A stretch of DNA of 64,000 nt from Rhodopirellula islandica (GCF_001027925.1 NZ_LECT01000028.1:186001-250000); one strand, 5' to 3'; positions 19,645 to 28,906 are shown, numbered from the stretch's first letter. Notes: generated by a model from the sequence alone, not told the origin. A program made the numbers and translations.

Positions 19645-21111
19645 ATGCGTGAAGTCTCGACTTCAAATCTCGGCAGGCGTCAATTTCTAGCCGGTATGGC
19701 AGCAGGAGTCGGCACTGTCGCCCTCAGCAGCCCCCTCCGCGCCGCTGCCAACGAAGAAGTCCGCATCGCCGTCCTCGGTGCCGGCGGACGCGGCGGTGAA
19801 TTGGCCCGCACCGTCCATGGTGTCAGCGGGGCCAAACTGGTCGCCGTGGCGGACCCGGATCAAAAGCGAGCCGCTTCCCTGGCAGGTAAATTCGGAGCCA
19901 AGCCCTACACCGATCTGCGGGAAGTCTTGGACCTCGACAATGTCGATGCCGTTGTCATCACGACCTGCAACCACTGGCACTGCTTGGCTGCCATCTGGGC
20001 CATCGATGCTGGCAAAGATGTGTACGTGGAAAAGCCCTTGTCGCACTCGCAGTGGGAAGGACGCCAAGTCGTTGAAGCCGCCAAGAAGTCCGGCGCGATC
20101 GTTCAACTGGGAACTCAACAGCGCAGCGATCCCATCCAAATGGAAGCTCGCCAGTTCCTGCACAACGACAAAGGCCTCGGCGAAATCAAATACGTCCAAG
20201 CCAACCGGCTCGGGGTTCGCGGACCAATCGGCAAACGCGACACGCCACTCGAGATCCCCAAGGAAGTCAACTACGACCTGTGGCTTGGCCCTGCTCAAGA
20301 CCAACCCATCATGCGGAACAGCCTCCACTACGATTGGCACTGGGACTGGAACACCGGCAGCGGTGAAATGGGCAACTGGGGTGTCCACATCTTGGACGAC
20401 ATTCGCAACGTCGCTTACCAAGACCAGGTTTCAACCCCCTCCAAGATGATCGCCGCTGGCGGACGCATGGCCTGGAACGACGCGGGGCAAACCCCCAACG
20501 CTCACTTCGCGCTGTTCGAAACCGAACTCTTCCCGACCGTGATCGCGTTGAGCAACATGTCGATCAAACCGGGCGAAAAAGGCAGCTGGAAAGTCCCCGG
20601 CGGCAAGCCCATGACAGGCCCCAACAGTGGCTATGTCATCGTTTGCGAAGGGGGCTACTACCTTGGCCAACGTGGCACTGGAAAAGCGGTCGACTTGGAT
20701 GGCAAAACCATCCGGACCTTCAAAGCCAATGTCAGCACCGTGCCGGCTCACGTCAGCAACTTCGTCGAAGCAGTCAAGAGTCGCAAAGCCGACTCCCTGG
20801 CCGCCCCGATCGAAAACGGTCACTACAGCACCGGTTGGTGCAACCTGGCCAACGTCGCCATGCGTTGTGCCAGCACTTACAACGACGAACAGGTTCGTTC
20901 CGCGTCGGACTTGCCCGCTTGGTCAGCCGTGCTCGATGACATGCACGAATCGCTGAAACGATACGGCGCCGACCTGTCGGAACTGAAGTCTGGCCCGATG
21001 CTGACGCACGATTCCAAGACGGAACAATTCGTGGGTGAAAACGCCGACGTCGCCAACCCGTTCTTGCGTCGTGAATACCGTCCTGGTTACGAAGTCAAAC
21101 CCGTCGCCTGA
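19645..21111 (+). CDS. Gfo/Idh/MocA family oxidoreductase, Tat-exported
   Basis: NAD(P)-dependent oxidoreductase of the GFO/IDH/MocA family. ATG 19645 is preferred over 19597 because it puts the twin-arginine signal LGRRQFLAGMAAGVGTVAL at residues 8-26; the mature protein is then about 455 residues. The Rossmann fold has VRIAVLGAGGRGGELART at about residues 43-60. The CNHWHCLAAIWAIDAGKDVYVEKP block carries the conserved EKP lysine. The later DWHWDWNTGSGEMGNWGVH stretch is typical of the planctomycete subgroup that carries a cofactor through Tat. The substrate is probably a sugar or cyclitol, but this is not determined. It ends before a strong terminator at 21311-21350. Confidence 0.88.
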   Translation: MREVSTSNLGRRQFLAGMAAGVGTVALSSPLRAAANEEVRIAVLGAGGRGGELARTVHGVSGAKLVAVADPDQKRAASLAGKFGAKPYTDLREVLDLDNVDAVVITTCNHWHCLAAIWAIDAGKDVYVEKPLSHSQWEGRQVVEAAKKSGAIVQLGTQQRSDPIQMEARQFLHNDKGLGEIKYVQANRLGVRGPIGKRDTPLEIPKEVNYDLWLGPAQDQPIMRNSLHYDWHWDWNTGSGEMGNWGVHILDDIRNVAYQDQVSTPSKMIAAGGRMAWNDAGQTPNAHFALFETELFPTVIALSNMSIKPGEKGSWKVPGGKPMTGPNSGYVIVCEGGYYLGQRGTGKAVDLDGKTIRTFKANVSTVPAHVSNFVEAVKSRKADSLAAPIENGHYSTGWCNLANVAMRCASTYNDEQVRSASDLPAWSAVLDDMHESLKRYGADLSELKSGPMLTHDSKTEQFVGENADVANPFLRREYRPGYEVKPVA

Positions 21112-21310
21112 TTGGACCGGGCAATCATCCGTCGAGTTGATGAATATTAACCGCCGTGCGTTAGCACCGGTTTCTACAACCCAACCGGGCCTCACGGCTT
21201 GTTGATTTTGTTGTAGGTTGGCCACTCTTGGCCGACATCCACAACTCTGACGGGCAAGAGTGCCCATCCCACATGCGATAAAACGTTATCGACGACGAAA
21301 TCAAACAACG

Positions 21311-21350
21311 AACGCCTTGGTGAGCCCGCTCACCAAGGCGTTTTTGTTTT
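21311..21350. terminator. Bidirectional intrinsic terminator
   Basis: A perfect 13-bp inverted repeat (CGCCTTGGTGAGC at 21313-21325 with its complement at 21328-21340) is flanked by AA/TT and followed on the plus strand by TTTTTGTTTT. It lies between two convergent genes, ending the oxidoreductase gene and, less strongly, the minus-strand gene that stops at 21374. Confidence 0.8.
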
Positions 21351-21373
21351 GTCTGGCCACGATTGCCTCATAC

Positions 21374-22633
21374 TCAACTGTCGCGTCGCAAATCCGAGCG
21401 TGGCGGTGAACGCAGATCAGCGAAGTACTTCTTCCAGGCTGATTTGTCGTAGCCGAAGTCGACGTCGGGTGCGATCGACCGAAGCAACTGCAAGACTTCC
21501 GCGTGACGGTGTGGCGTTTTGATGACCACCTGCTTGCTGCCTTGAGAGAACCCGCCACCTCCCTGGTTGTCGAAACCGGCTCGCGAACCGCCACCAACCT
21601 GCTGCGTTCGCTCTTCGATCGTGATCAAGGCGTCGATGTAGGCAAACGCGGCTTCCGAATTGGGAAAGAACGAGAGTGCACGAGCGGCCGCTTTGACCTG
21701 CTGCGGGTTGTTGCTCTTCAACCACGGCATGTAAGTCGCTACCGCTGAACTGGTCTCATTGGATTGCAACCAACGCAAGGCTTCTTCGCGAATCACATCG
21801 TCCGGTTCCAGCAACCCTGTTTGGACAATCGCCTCCACCGCCACGCCGGTTCGAAGCTCCATCAATTTCCGCAGCCACACCATCCGCACGGGACGCAAGC
21901 TCGAGCCCCGTTTCTGCGAATCGATCAGCTCCTTCGCGATCGCTTGTGACGCCAATGGATCCTCAATCGCGTTCAACTCGGCCATCGCTTCGGCATCGCC
22001 ATTTTTGATCTTTGAAAACTGTTGCTTGATCGTCTTGATCCAACGCTTGGCGGTTTTGTCGTTCTGATCGGCGGCCTTTCGCCAAGCCAGGACCTCGGGC
22101 AGAACCCATTGTCCCCGGCGGTCTTTCACCAAACCTTGGTTGCGTCGCCAAACTTCCGTGAGAATCCACTTGCCATCACGCTGCGTGTACCCCAGCGCTG
22201 CCCTGGCATTGGGATGATCCGGCAGCAAGTCAATGGTTCTCATCAAATGATACTGGCGTTGCTGCAACAGGTTGTTTTGCTTGCACCAAGTCGCCAACTC
22301 GTAGTGGGCCTGCCCGTCTTGACCAGCTTCCGCGACATGGCGTCGGTATTCACTCAGCTTTTCCTCGCCGACAATCATCCGCGAATTCGCTTTCGCGATC
22401 GCAACGGACAGTTCTGGATCGACCTGCACCAAGACATAAGGCGTTTTCTTGCCCTCGACTTCGCGGACTTTGCCGGTCAGCTGCCCACCGGTGCTCAGCA
22501 GCAGCGTGTCCGCCGTCGTGCTCGCCATCGGGATGCCGGCCAGACCCATCGCGCACACCACCCCCACCATCCCCCGCGTCTTCCGACGGGAAATGGGTCG
22601 ATGATTCAGGTTGGCGTGAGGGAAAACGTGCAT
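21374..22633 (-). CDS. Exported planctomycete protein of unknown function with helical repeats
   Basis: No characterised family is recognised. From ATG 22633 (the frame opens at 22675) the protein is 419 residues. A signal peptide is visible: SRRKTRG, then a hydrophobic core (VGVVCAMGLAGIPMA) and a cleavage region near residue 42. The first 60 mature residues are beta-rich (LSTGGQLTGKVREVEGKK), followed by a TPR-like stretch with ALGYTQRDGKW, a segment common in planctomycete exported proteins. The middle (about 220-350) looks like HEAT-type helices. A Gly/Gln-rich linker (VGGGSRAGFDNQGGGGFSQG) precedes the C-terminus. It converges on the oxidoreductase gene across the shared terminator. Confidence 0.6.
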   Translation of the reverse strand: MHVFPHANLNHRPISRRKTRGMVGVVCAMGLAGIPMASTTADTLLLSTGGQLTGKVREVEGKKTPYVLVQVDPELSVAIAKANSRMIVGEEKLSEYRRHVAEAGQDGQAHYELATWCKQNNLLQQRQYHLMRTIDLLPDHPNARAALGYTQRDGKWILTEVWRRNQGLVKDRRGQWVLPEVLAWRKAADQNDKTAKRWIKTIKQQFSKIKNGDAEAMAELNAIEDPLASQAIAKELIDSQKRGSSLRPVRMVWLRKLMELRTGVAVEAIVQTGLLEPDDVIREEALRWLQSNETSSAVATYMPWLKSNNPQQVKAAARALSFFPNSEAAFAYIDALITIEERTQQVGGGSRAGFDNQGGGGFSQGSKQVVIKTPHRHAEVLQLLRSIAPDVDFGYDKSAWKKYFADLRSPPRSDLRRDS

Positions 22634-22835
22634 GTTCCAGATCCTTGGCTCAGACGGCGAAAGAGAGCGTCTCACCCCAATTATACGTCAAACTCGCGGG
22701 GATCCACTTTGATCGACTCAAGCGGATCCCGCTGGCGGCCGATGGGGATACTTGACCATTCAGATCATGTTTGTAAGGTTTCACAATTCCAAAGTCATTC
22801 CGACGGCTTTTTTGGCGGTCTGGAGATGAGTCGCA

Positions 22836-23753
22836 ATGCCCATTCGCCTGAACGAGACAGCCGTGGTGAACCCCACCGATGTCCCCTCTGAATTCGAATC
22901 TCCCCCTGCCTCGGATGAGTCAGTGCCCAAACCATCTCTGCGCGTGCTGACGCCCGCTGAAATCGCTCACAACGCTGCTGCCGCGGGCCCTGACGTCGAC
23001 GCTCAGGGCATCCCGATGAAACGTGGCGCCTTGGCAGCCGATCCGCCCCTGAACCCCACGGACGAGTTTTTGGCGGAACTGAAACGAGACAGTGAGTCGC
23101 TGGAATCGGCCACGCCACAGGAAATTTTGAAGTGGGCCGCGGATCGATTCGCTCCCAAATTCACGATGGCGACCGCCTTCGGCCCGGAGGGCATGACGAT
23201 CATTCACATGCTGGCGACCATCGCGCCGGAAACTCCGATTTTCAATCTGGAAACCGGTTACCAGTTCCAAGAAACCCTCGATCTTCGCGAGACGGTGAAG
23301 CAGCGTTATGGCATCGAAGTCCAGTACAAGTACCCGGACACAACGGTCGAGGAGTTCGAAGCTCTCAACGGTGGACCGCTCTACCAAACCGATCCGAACC
23401 GCTGCTGCTTTGAACGCAAACTGAGAGTCCTGCACCGGGCGGCCAGTGGATGGCACGCTTGGGCCAGCGCGATCCGTCGCGACCAAAGCGAAGATCGAGC
23501 CAAGGCTCCCATCGTTGGCTGGGACAAGAAGTTCCAACTGGTGAAAATCAGCCCTCTGGCGAACTGGACCAAGAAGGATGTTTGGTCGCTGATTACCAAA
23601 GAGAACATTCCTTACAACCCGTTGCACGATCAAGGTTACCCGAGCATTGGATGCCAAGCCTGCACGCGCCCCGTCCAAATTGGCGAAGACGAGCGAGCGG
23701 GTCGGTGGACGGGATTCCAAAAGACGGAATGCGGACTGCACACCGCGGATTGA
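22836..23753 (+). CDS. cysH: APS/PAPS reductase, iron-sulfur type
   Basis: Assimilatory sulfate reduction enzyme that reduces (phospho)adenylyl sulfate to sulfite with thioredoxin or glutaredoxin. The 4Fe-4S ligand set CC...CxxC is present at C190/C191 and C273/C276. This marks the APS-type (plant/Bacillus-like) enzyme rather than the cluster-free E. coli PAPS reductase. The catalytic cysteine is C299 in the C-terminal ECGLH motif. The PAPS-loop region TAFGPEGMTIIHML and the ETGYQF block fit the family. At 305 residues it is longer than usual because of a polar N-terminal extension of about 60 residues. An Rrf2 regulator gene follows after 36 bp, probably in the same transcript. Confidence 0.92.
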   Translation: MPIRLNETAVVNPTDVPSEFESPPASDESVPKPSLRVLTPAEIAHNAAAAGPDVDAQGIPMKRGALAADPPLNPTDEFLAELKRDSESLESATPQEILKWAADRFAPKFTMATAFGPEGMTIIHMLATIAPETPIFNLETGYQFQETLDLRETVKQRYGIEVQYKYPDTTVEEFEALNGGPLYQTDPNRCCFERKLRVLHRAASGWHAWASAIRRDQSEDRAKAPIVGWDKKFQLVKISPLANWTKKDVWSLITKENIPYNPLHDQGYPSIGCQACTRPVQIGEDERAGRWTGFQKTECGLHTAD

Positions 23754-23789
23754 CGTAGATCGGTTGCCCCCTGCTCGGAGAATTTTGCG

Positions 23790-24215
23790 ATGGTGATCAA
23801 CGCTGCCGTTCACTACGCCTGCTTGGCGATGATGGATTTGGCCATGCACAGCAACGACGGGCAACCGGTCCGCACGTCCGAGATCACCTCGCGCCACGAC
23901 ATCCCGGGACCGTATCTGGTTCAGATTCTGCGCACACTGAAGTCCACCGGCTGGGTGCGCGCCGTGCGTGGCGCCCAGGGCGGCTACGTCTTGGCCGTCG
24001 ACCCCGACTCGATCACGTTGCTGGACATCGCCGAAGCGATTGGATGCACGGAATCCACTGACCGAGGTGACCAACCCATGTCAGACGCGCAGCGCGCCCT
24101 GCAACGACGATGGAACGAAGCCTCTGAGGAATCCCGAGCACGTCTGGCTCGCGTCCGTCTGGGCGATGTCATCCGAGAGTGCCAAGACGTCGCCGCCCCG
24201 ATGTTCTACATCTGA
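23790..24215 (+). CDS. Rrf2 family transcriptional regulator
   Basis: A 141-residue winged-helix regulator of the Rrf2/IscR/CymR family. The N-terminal HTH (residues about 26-60: VRTSEITSRHDIPGPYLVQI, then GWVRAVRGAQGGYVLA) is well conserved. The three clustered cysteines that bind Fe-S in IscR are not present; only scattered C11, C86 and C131 are seen, so a cluster is unlikely in the IscR style. Its place directly after cysH recalls CymR, which controls sulfur assimilation in Gram-positive bacteria. A role in sulfur regulation is therefore a reasonable inference. The start is ATG 23790. Confidence 0.85.
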   Translation: MVINAAVHYACLAMMDLAMHSNDGQPVRTSEITSRHDIPGPYLVQILRTLKSTGWVRAVRGAQGGYVLAVDPDSITLLDIAEAIGCTESTDRGDQPMSDAQRALQRRWNEASEESRARLARVRLGDVIRECQDVAAPMFYI

Positions 24216-24848
24216 GCGCGTACGCAGACGTCATCGGGTATGTGAGCCGTTTGGGCGTTCGCCCCGGTTGTACATAGGAACAGTGACGTTTCCCGAAACG
24301 GTTCCAATACCGAAAGCCCCCTGCAGTACCGATTTGCCAAGCCCTTCTATTCACCCTCCCTCAGAACGTTCGATCAATCAGTGGTGGCTGGCGTCAGGGT
24401 GTCGCCCCGGATGGGGCCGTCGTGCTTAGCTCGGGGCGGAAGCCCCGAGAGACTGATACCGGAAAACAAACGGTCGCCCCGGATGGGGCCGTCGTGGGAA
24501 TGGGGGTTGTCCCTCGCTCACGCGTCGGGTTGTGATTGACGGTCTTGGCCGACAGCCACCACTCGGACGGGCAAGGGTGACTGGTTGTGTGTGTCCGGTT
24601 GATCGAACAACCGCGGAGCGGTGACAGTCGACAGCGTCGGGTTTCAACCCGACGTCGCGGATGCCCCCACCTCAATCCAAAGCCGCGGAGCGGCGACAGA
24701 TCGTTCCTTGATCCGGCCTACTTAGCTCGTCCACCACGACAGGGATTGAACGTGCGTTGCTCACTCCCAAACAAACAACGCCACCGATCCCATGACTTGG
24801 AACCGGTGGCGTTCGTTCTTAAAAGTTTGCCTGGGCCAAAAGCGAATC
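24216..24848. repeat. Palindrome-rich intergenic spacer
   Basis: No gene is seen in this 633-bp gap between the Rrf2 gene and the flagellin gene. It holds a 24-bp direct repeat (24401-24424 and 24473-24496), each copy containing the hairpin GCCCCGGATGGGGC. There is another hairpin at about 24431-24450 (TCGGGGCGGAAGCCCCGAGA). Elements of the type CCGCGGAGCGGTGACAG (about 24612-24628 and 24682-24698) flank a GTCGGGTTTCAACCCGAC palindrome. The last type recurs at 52.6-53.2 kb. These look like mobile or amplified palindromic repeats rather than regulatory sites. Confidence 0.6.
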
Positions 24849-26903
24849 TTACCCGAGCAAGGACAACACGTTTTGTGGGTTCTGGTTGGCCAACGAAAGC
24901 ACGTTGGTTCCCGATTGAACCAGGATCTGTGCCCGGGTCAAGTTCGCCGACTCTTGTGCAAAGTCAGCGTCACGGATCGAGCTCTCGGCTTCTTCCAAGT
25001 TCGCGAGCGTCTCGTTCAAACTCACCAAGTTGCTTTCCAGACTGGTGGCTTGGAATGCACCGAGTCGACCACGCAGGCTGGTGACTTTGTCGATCACTTC
25101 GTCGATGACCGAAGCCGCTCCGTTGACATCGTTGGTCAAACTCTTCGCTTGCCCACTTCCCAGTTCGTACAAGCGGCCCGATGCACCACCAAGCTGACCG
25201 GTGCTCAAGCTTCCGATGCCCAAACGAGCTTGTTGATTGCTGGTGACGTCCGGTCCCAACTGGAACAACGCTCCACCACCCGTGATCGAGAACGAGAAGT
25301 TGGCGGAACTCCCGTTGTCAACGGTCACTTCCAAGTCCAGCGACGACGTGTTGATCGACAACGTGTTGGCACGTCCGTCAGCTTCGACGCCGTTGACGGT
25401 GGCCGAGATATCCTGTCCCGTCGCTCGCGCCACGGTCAAAGACGATTCGAAAGTTCCCGAGTCCCCCTCATTGATCACATCAATGTTGATCAACGCTTCC
25501 GACCCGTATTCGGTCGAAGTGAACGTCAACGCGCCGGTCTCTGTGCTGGCCGAAATCCCCGTGCTGTCGCTGACCAAATTGATCGCGGCTGCAATCTGAT
25601 CTTGTCCGGTTCCACCAGCGAAGTTGAACGTTTCGGCTCCCTGGGCTCCGTTGAGCTGAAACACCAAGTCATCCAAAAGCACTTCGCCACCCGTGTTGGC
25701 AGTCGTCAGTGGCGACTCAGGAGCAACGAATGCGTTTGCTCCCGAGTTGTTGGTGCTGGTGAACAGGTTGGTGCCTTCCGAGTCCTGGACAGCATCAATG
25801 GCGGTCGCAATCGCTGCGTAATCCCGGTTGGTGGACGTTGCGGCCTGCGAGTTATAGGTGACCGTCAGAATCTTTTGCTCCTCGTCAAACGATGCGGTCG
25901 CAGCGTCATCGGCCAACGCATCATTCAGGTCCACAAACTCGACCTGAACATTGTTGAATTCCGATCCTTCTACAATGGCATCGACTTGGAAGGCGACGTC
26001 CGCCGTGACTCCGGTGGGCAACGCTTGTGTTCCAGCAACCGCAGTTCCCGAAGCAGAGAACCCATCCAATGCGTCGATCAACCCTTGGATCGCAACCGCA
26101 CTCGCATCTGCGTCAGCTTCACCAACATTCAAAGAGTCACCCGTGAAGTTGCCGGTGACGGTCAACACCCCGGTCGTGTCATCATAGGACACAGCCCCCG
26201 TGTTCGAATTGTTGGGATCATCGACGAAGGCGACGCTGGTGAAGCCGTCTGGCCCCACAATATCGATGGCCTCCCCGTTGATGTCCGCAGTCGTTGAGCT
26301 GCCAAAGCTGACGGAAGCTTGTGATGCGGCACTGAAACCACCTGTGGTCACCGTCGCTTGGGTGGCCTCCGACTGAACCACCACTTCCACGTCGATCTGG
26401 CCGGTGATGCCAAGGTTTGCTTGGTCGATATTGATATCACGGATCGAATCAACGCCGCCCGCAGTCGAAACAAAGTCCAACGAACCATCGAGCAATTTGC
26501 GACCTTGGAAGGTCGTGGTCTGTGCAATCCGGTTGATCGCTTCCAAAGAAGAGTCGATCTGCAACTGGTTGGCAGCGATCTCTTCTTGGGACAACGCCCC
26601 GTTGTTGGCTGCTTCCACCACCAAACCGCGAACATCGTTGAGCAGGTTGCTGACCTGCCCCAAGGCACTGTCGGCGGTGCTGATGATTTGGCTGGCACGA
26701 CGGGTGTTGGTGATCGCTCGACCAAGGCTGGTCACTTCGCTTCGCAAGGCCTCACTGGCAATCAAACCAGCGGGATCATCCGCACCACTGTTGATTCGCA
26801 AACCCGTGCTCAACCGAGTCAATGCCGTTTGCAAGTCATCGTTGCTAGCCTGCAAGCGGTTTTGTGCAACGAGCGACGAAACGTTGGTATTGATTCTTGT
26901 CAT
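24849..26903 (-). CDS. Flagellin
   Basis: Major filament subunit of the bacterial flagellum. From ATG 26903 the protein is 684 residues; the frame runs up to 26957, but MTRINTNVSSLVAQNRL is the conserved flagellin N-terminus. The D0/D1 N-terminal region (about 1-140) has LSTGLRINSGADDPAGLIAS and ISTADSALGQVSNLLNDVRG. The C-terminal D1/D0 region (about 595-684) ends in LTRAQILVQSGTNVLSLANQ and NPQNVLSLLG. The central surface-exposed part is long, at about 440 residues, and rich in Asp, Thr, Ser and Ala with beta-strand character and Hag/FlgL-like repeats. No other flagellar gene is in the window and no clear sigma-28 promoter was found upstream. Confidence 0.95.
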   Translation of the reverse strand: MTRINTNVSSLVAQNRLQASNDDLQTALTRLSTGLRINSGADDPAGLIASEALRSEVTSLGRAITNTRRASQIISTADSALGQVSNLLNDVRGLVVEAANNGALSQEEIAANQLQIDSSLEAINRIAQTTTFQGRKLLDGSLDFVSTAGGVDSIRDINIDQANLGITGQIDVEVVVQSEATQATVTTGGFSAASQASVSFGSSTTADINGEAIDIVGPDGFTSVAFVDDPNNSNTGAVSYDDTTGVLTVTGNFTGDSLNVGEADADASAVAIQGLIDALDGFSASGTAVAGTQALPTGVTADVAFQVDAIVEGSEFNNVQVEFVDLNDALADDAATASFDEEQKILTVTYNSQAATSTNRDYAAIATAIDAVQDSEGTNLFTSTNNSGANAFVAPESPLTTANTGGEVLLDDLVFQLNGAQGAETFNFAGGTGQDQIAAAINLVSDSTGISASTETGALTFTSTEYGSEALINIDVINEGDSGTFESSLTVARATGQDISATVNGVEADGRANTLSINTSSLDLEVTVDNGSSANFSFSITGGGALFQLGPDVTSNQQARLGIGSLSTGQLGGASGRLYELGSGQAKSLTNDVNGAASVIDEVIDKVTSLRGRLGAFQATSLESNLVSLNETLANLEEAESSIRDADFAQESANLTRAQILVQSGTNVLSLANQNPQNVLSLLG

Positions 26904-27169
26904 GGGTGGCGAACTCCGTTTCCGATTGACTTCAATCCAAGTCGGGAAAGGCCGCAAATCCGCGGTCGTGACTTAGAAGCAAAAATGGGGGCAGCGGCCT
27001 CATGCCGCAAACCGGTGATTGATTTCTTCGATCCTATCGTCCGGCTCGCCCCGATGATGGCAATCAAACCGGCTGAATCGCCGCCTGTAGCGGTCGCAGC
27101 ACGTTGCACAACGAATGATTGCTAGAATCGAGAGAATGCAAACCAATTGCCTGACCGGAATTCTTTGAC

Positions 27170-28147
27170 ATGCCAACCTCCTCGAACCCAGCGCTTCCCC
27201 GCAACCATACGGATCACTCTCCAGGCACAGGCTCCCTGATTCGCTGTTTTTTCGCGGTGTGGCTGGCCATGGCAGCCTCTCAAGACGCCCGCCCGACACT
27301 CGCGCAAGCCACCTCCACCAGAGTCGGTTCGCCATCGAATCAGACCGATCACAAGGATGTCACTCCCGAGTCAATCCGCGAAGCGTTTCGCGAAACCCAT
27401 CAAGGGTTCAGCAGCGATGAATTGATCCTGCAGGACAAACTTCGAGACGCTTTCCTTCAAGAATTGGGCATCGCTCCCAAACAAGAATCGCAATTTGACG
27501 AACAGCGAGCAGCCCTAAGAGCCTTGCTGCAACTTCGCAAACGCGGTGATTTGGATGTGCCAACCACGCAACGATCGAGCGAATCGTCGGCGTCCATCAA
27601 CGCCGCCATTCCGACCGCTGAGATCGCCATCCGGACGGTCCTTGATCGACACGATGCCATGATCGACGATGTCCTCTGCGACCCCAGAATGCGCACCGAA
27701 TTGCAGCAAGAAGCCGAACGACTCTCGAAAAACATCTCCGCTGAAACCGTTCGACGAGCGGTTCTACGACTTCGCAAATCAAGGCGGCTTCGTCCCGAAC
27801 TCGTCCTCCGCGTGGCCGATTGGGATCGAACCGTGACCACACATCCGGTCAACCAACTCCATCTCGAGTCGCTCCCCAACACACCAGGCGTTTACCTTTT
27901 TCGCGACTCGACCGGGTACCTCTACATCGGTGAAGCGGTTCGTTTGCGAGACCGTATCGGTGACCACCTCCGTGGCAGCCACAACGCTGGCTTGTCAAAA
28001 GTGCTCAGCGATTCCGAAGCCAACCCAGTGACCTTGGAATTGCACGCGTTTCCAAACGATTCACCCGCGAAGAAAATCACGGTCCGGCGGGCTTACGAGA
28101 GCGAACTGATTCGCAGCCGCCACCCTCGTTTCAACCTCCAACCGTAG
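27170..28147 (+). CDS. GIY-YIG domain protein with putative signal peptide
   Basis: A 325-residue protein with a C-terminal GIY-YIG nuclease fold. Catalytic positions can be read by alignment with UvrC: Y242 (in GVY), Y252 (in YIG), R260 in the following helix, E310 in AYESELIR, and N322 near the end. All are retained, so nuclease activity is plausible. The N-terminus looks exported: a polar stretch, then a hydrophobic run (IRCFFAVWLAMAAS, about residues 24-37) and a possible cleavage site at LAQA near 46. The middle (about 60-220) is helical with no known domain. It is not UvrC, which is encoded at 31258. The start is ATG 27170. Confidence 0.7.
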   Translation: MPTSSNPALPRNHTDHSPGTGSLIRCFFAVWLAMAASQDARPTLAQATSTRVGSPSNQTDHKDVTPESIREAFRETHQGFSSDELILQDKLRDAFLQELGIAPKQESQFDEQRAALRALLQLRKRGDLDVPTTQRSSESSASINAAIPTAEIAIRTVLDRHDAMIDDVLCDPRMRTELQQEAERLSKNISAETVRRAVLRLRKSRRLRPELVLRVADWDRTVTTHPVNQLHLESLPNTPGVYLFRDSTGYLYIGEAVRLRDRIGDHLRGSHNAGLSKVLSDSEANPVTLELHAFPNDSPAKKITVRRAYESELIRSRHPRFNLQP

Positions 28148-28252
28148 CGTCGGCCCGGCAAGGGCTTCCGTTTGTATCGATTGCAACGATCAGGCTGTCT
28201 CGCAGAGACATTCCCAGATTGATTTTTCTACGACGCCCGACCTGATCGCCAA

Positions 28253-28906
28253 ATGCGAACTACGTTGGCGTCTATGAAATCGCTCGTCCCAGCCCTTCTG
28301 TGTCTCGCCACGATCGCCCTTGCAGGCGAATCGCCATCCGTCTCGGCCGACTGGTTGGCACTGCCCAGCACCTACACGCACGACGTTGCAACCGGCCAAC
28401 GCGTCGCTCAGTTTGCTCCGATCGACGCCCCCACCACAGCGATCTCTCAGCCGCTCCGAACCAGTGGTTACACCCACTACCGCAGCACACTTGCCTACGG
28501 GCAATCGGCGGACAACTACCACCGAGTCGAAGAGTGGGGCGACCCCGTTCGCCCCTATGGCGAATGGCGTTTTCCATATCGACCTTACAGCACTCCCTAT
28601 CCGAACTGGGGCCAGCCCTACGGTGGCTTGAACATCGGATTGGGTGGTGGATACGGCTGGAACGCCCCCACACAGTACGGCCCCGGCGCTGGCTTCAACG
28701 GACAGGGCTTCAATGGACGGGGCTCCAACGGGCAGGGCCCCAATCCCGGTGGGCCACAGCATGGCGGTCCGGGGACCAATCCAGGTGGACCGGGGCATCC
28801 ACGCGGCGGCGGACACAACCGTGGCCCGAACCCAGCGGCCGGCACCAACCAGTTCGCTCCCTACCCAACCGGTCAAGGAACGCCGTCCCCAGTGGCACCG
28901 TACTAA
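28253..28906 (+). CDS. Secreted Gly/Pro/Asn-rich protein of unknown function
   Basis: No family is recognised. The 217-residue protein begins with a Sec signal peptide (MKSLVPALLCLATIALAGES from the internal ATG 28274; the first ATG is 28253). A Tyr/Pro/Trp-rich middle (about residues 75-130) follows. The last 85 residues are low-complexity with Gly-Gln-Gly, Asn-Gly and Pro-Gly-Gly repeats, for example GFNGQGFNGRGSNGQGPNPG. Such composition is seen in secreted matrix or surface-associated proteins. It is preceded by about 100 bp with no feature and is convergent with the SDR gene at 28970. Confidence 0.55.
   Translation: MRTTLASMKSLVPALLCLATIALAGESPSVSADWLALPSTYTHDVATGQRVAQFAPIDAPTTAISQPLRTSGYTHYRSTLAYGQSADNYHRVEEWGDPVRPYGEWRFPYRPYSTPYPNWGQPYGGLNIGLGGGYGWNAPTQYGPGAGFNGQGFNGRGSNGQGPNPGGPQHGGPGTNPGGPGHPRGGGHNRGPNPAAGTNQFAPYPTGQGTPSPVAPY

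Noticed and set aside
22022-22891. A 289-codon plus-strand frame opposite the exported protein at 21374-22633
   Set aside because: It overlaps the signal-peptide gene and runs into cysH; no domain is seen.
24792-26297. A 501-codon open frame on the plus strand opposite the flagellin gene
   Set aside because: It is antisense to a certain gene, has no domain, and its length follows from the base composition of the flagellin codons.
27031-27070. A sigma-28-like promoter upstream of the flagellin gene
   Set aside because: A GACGATAG-like box exists on the minus strand, but no matching -35 element is at the right distance.
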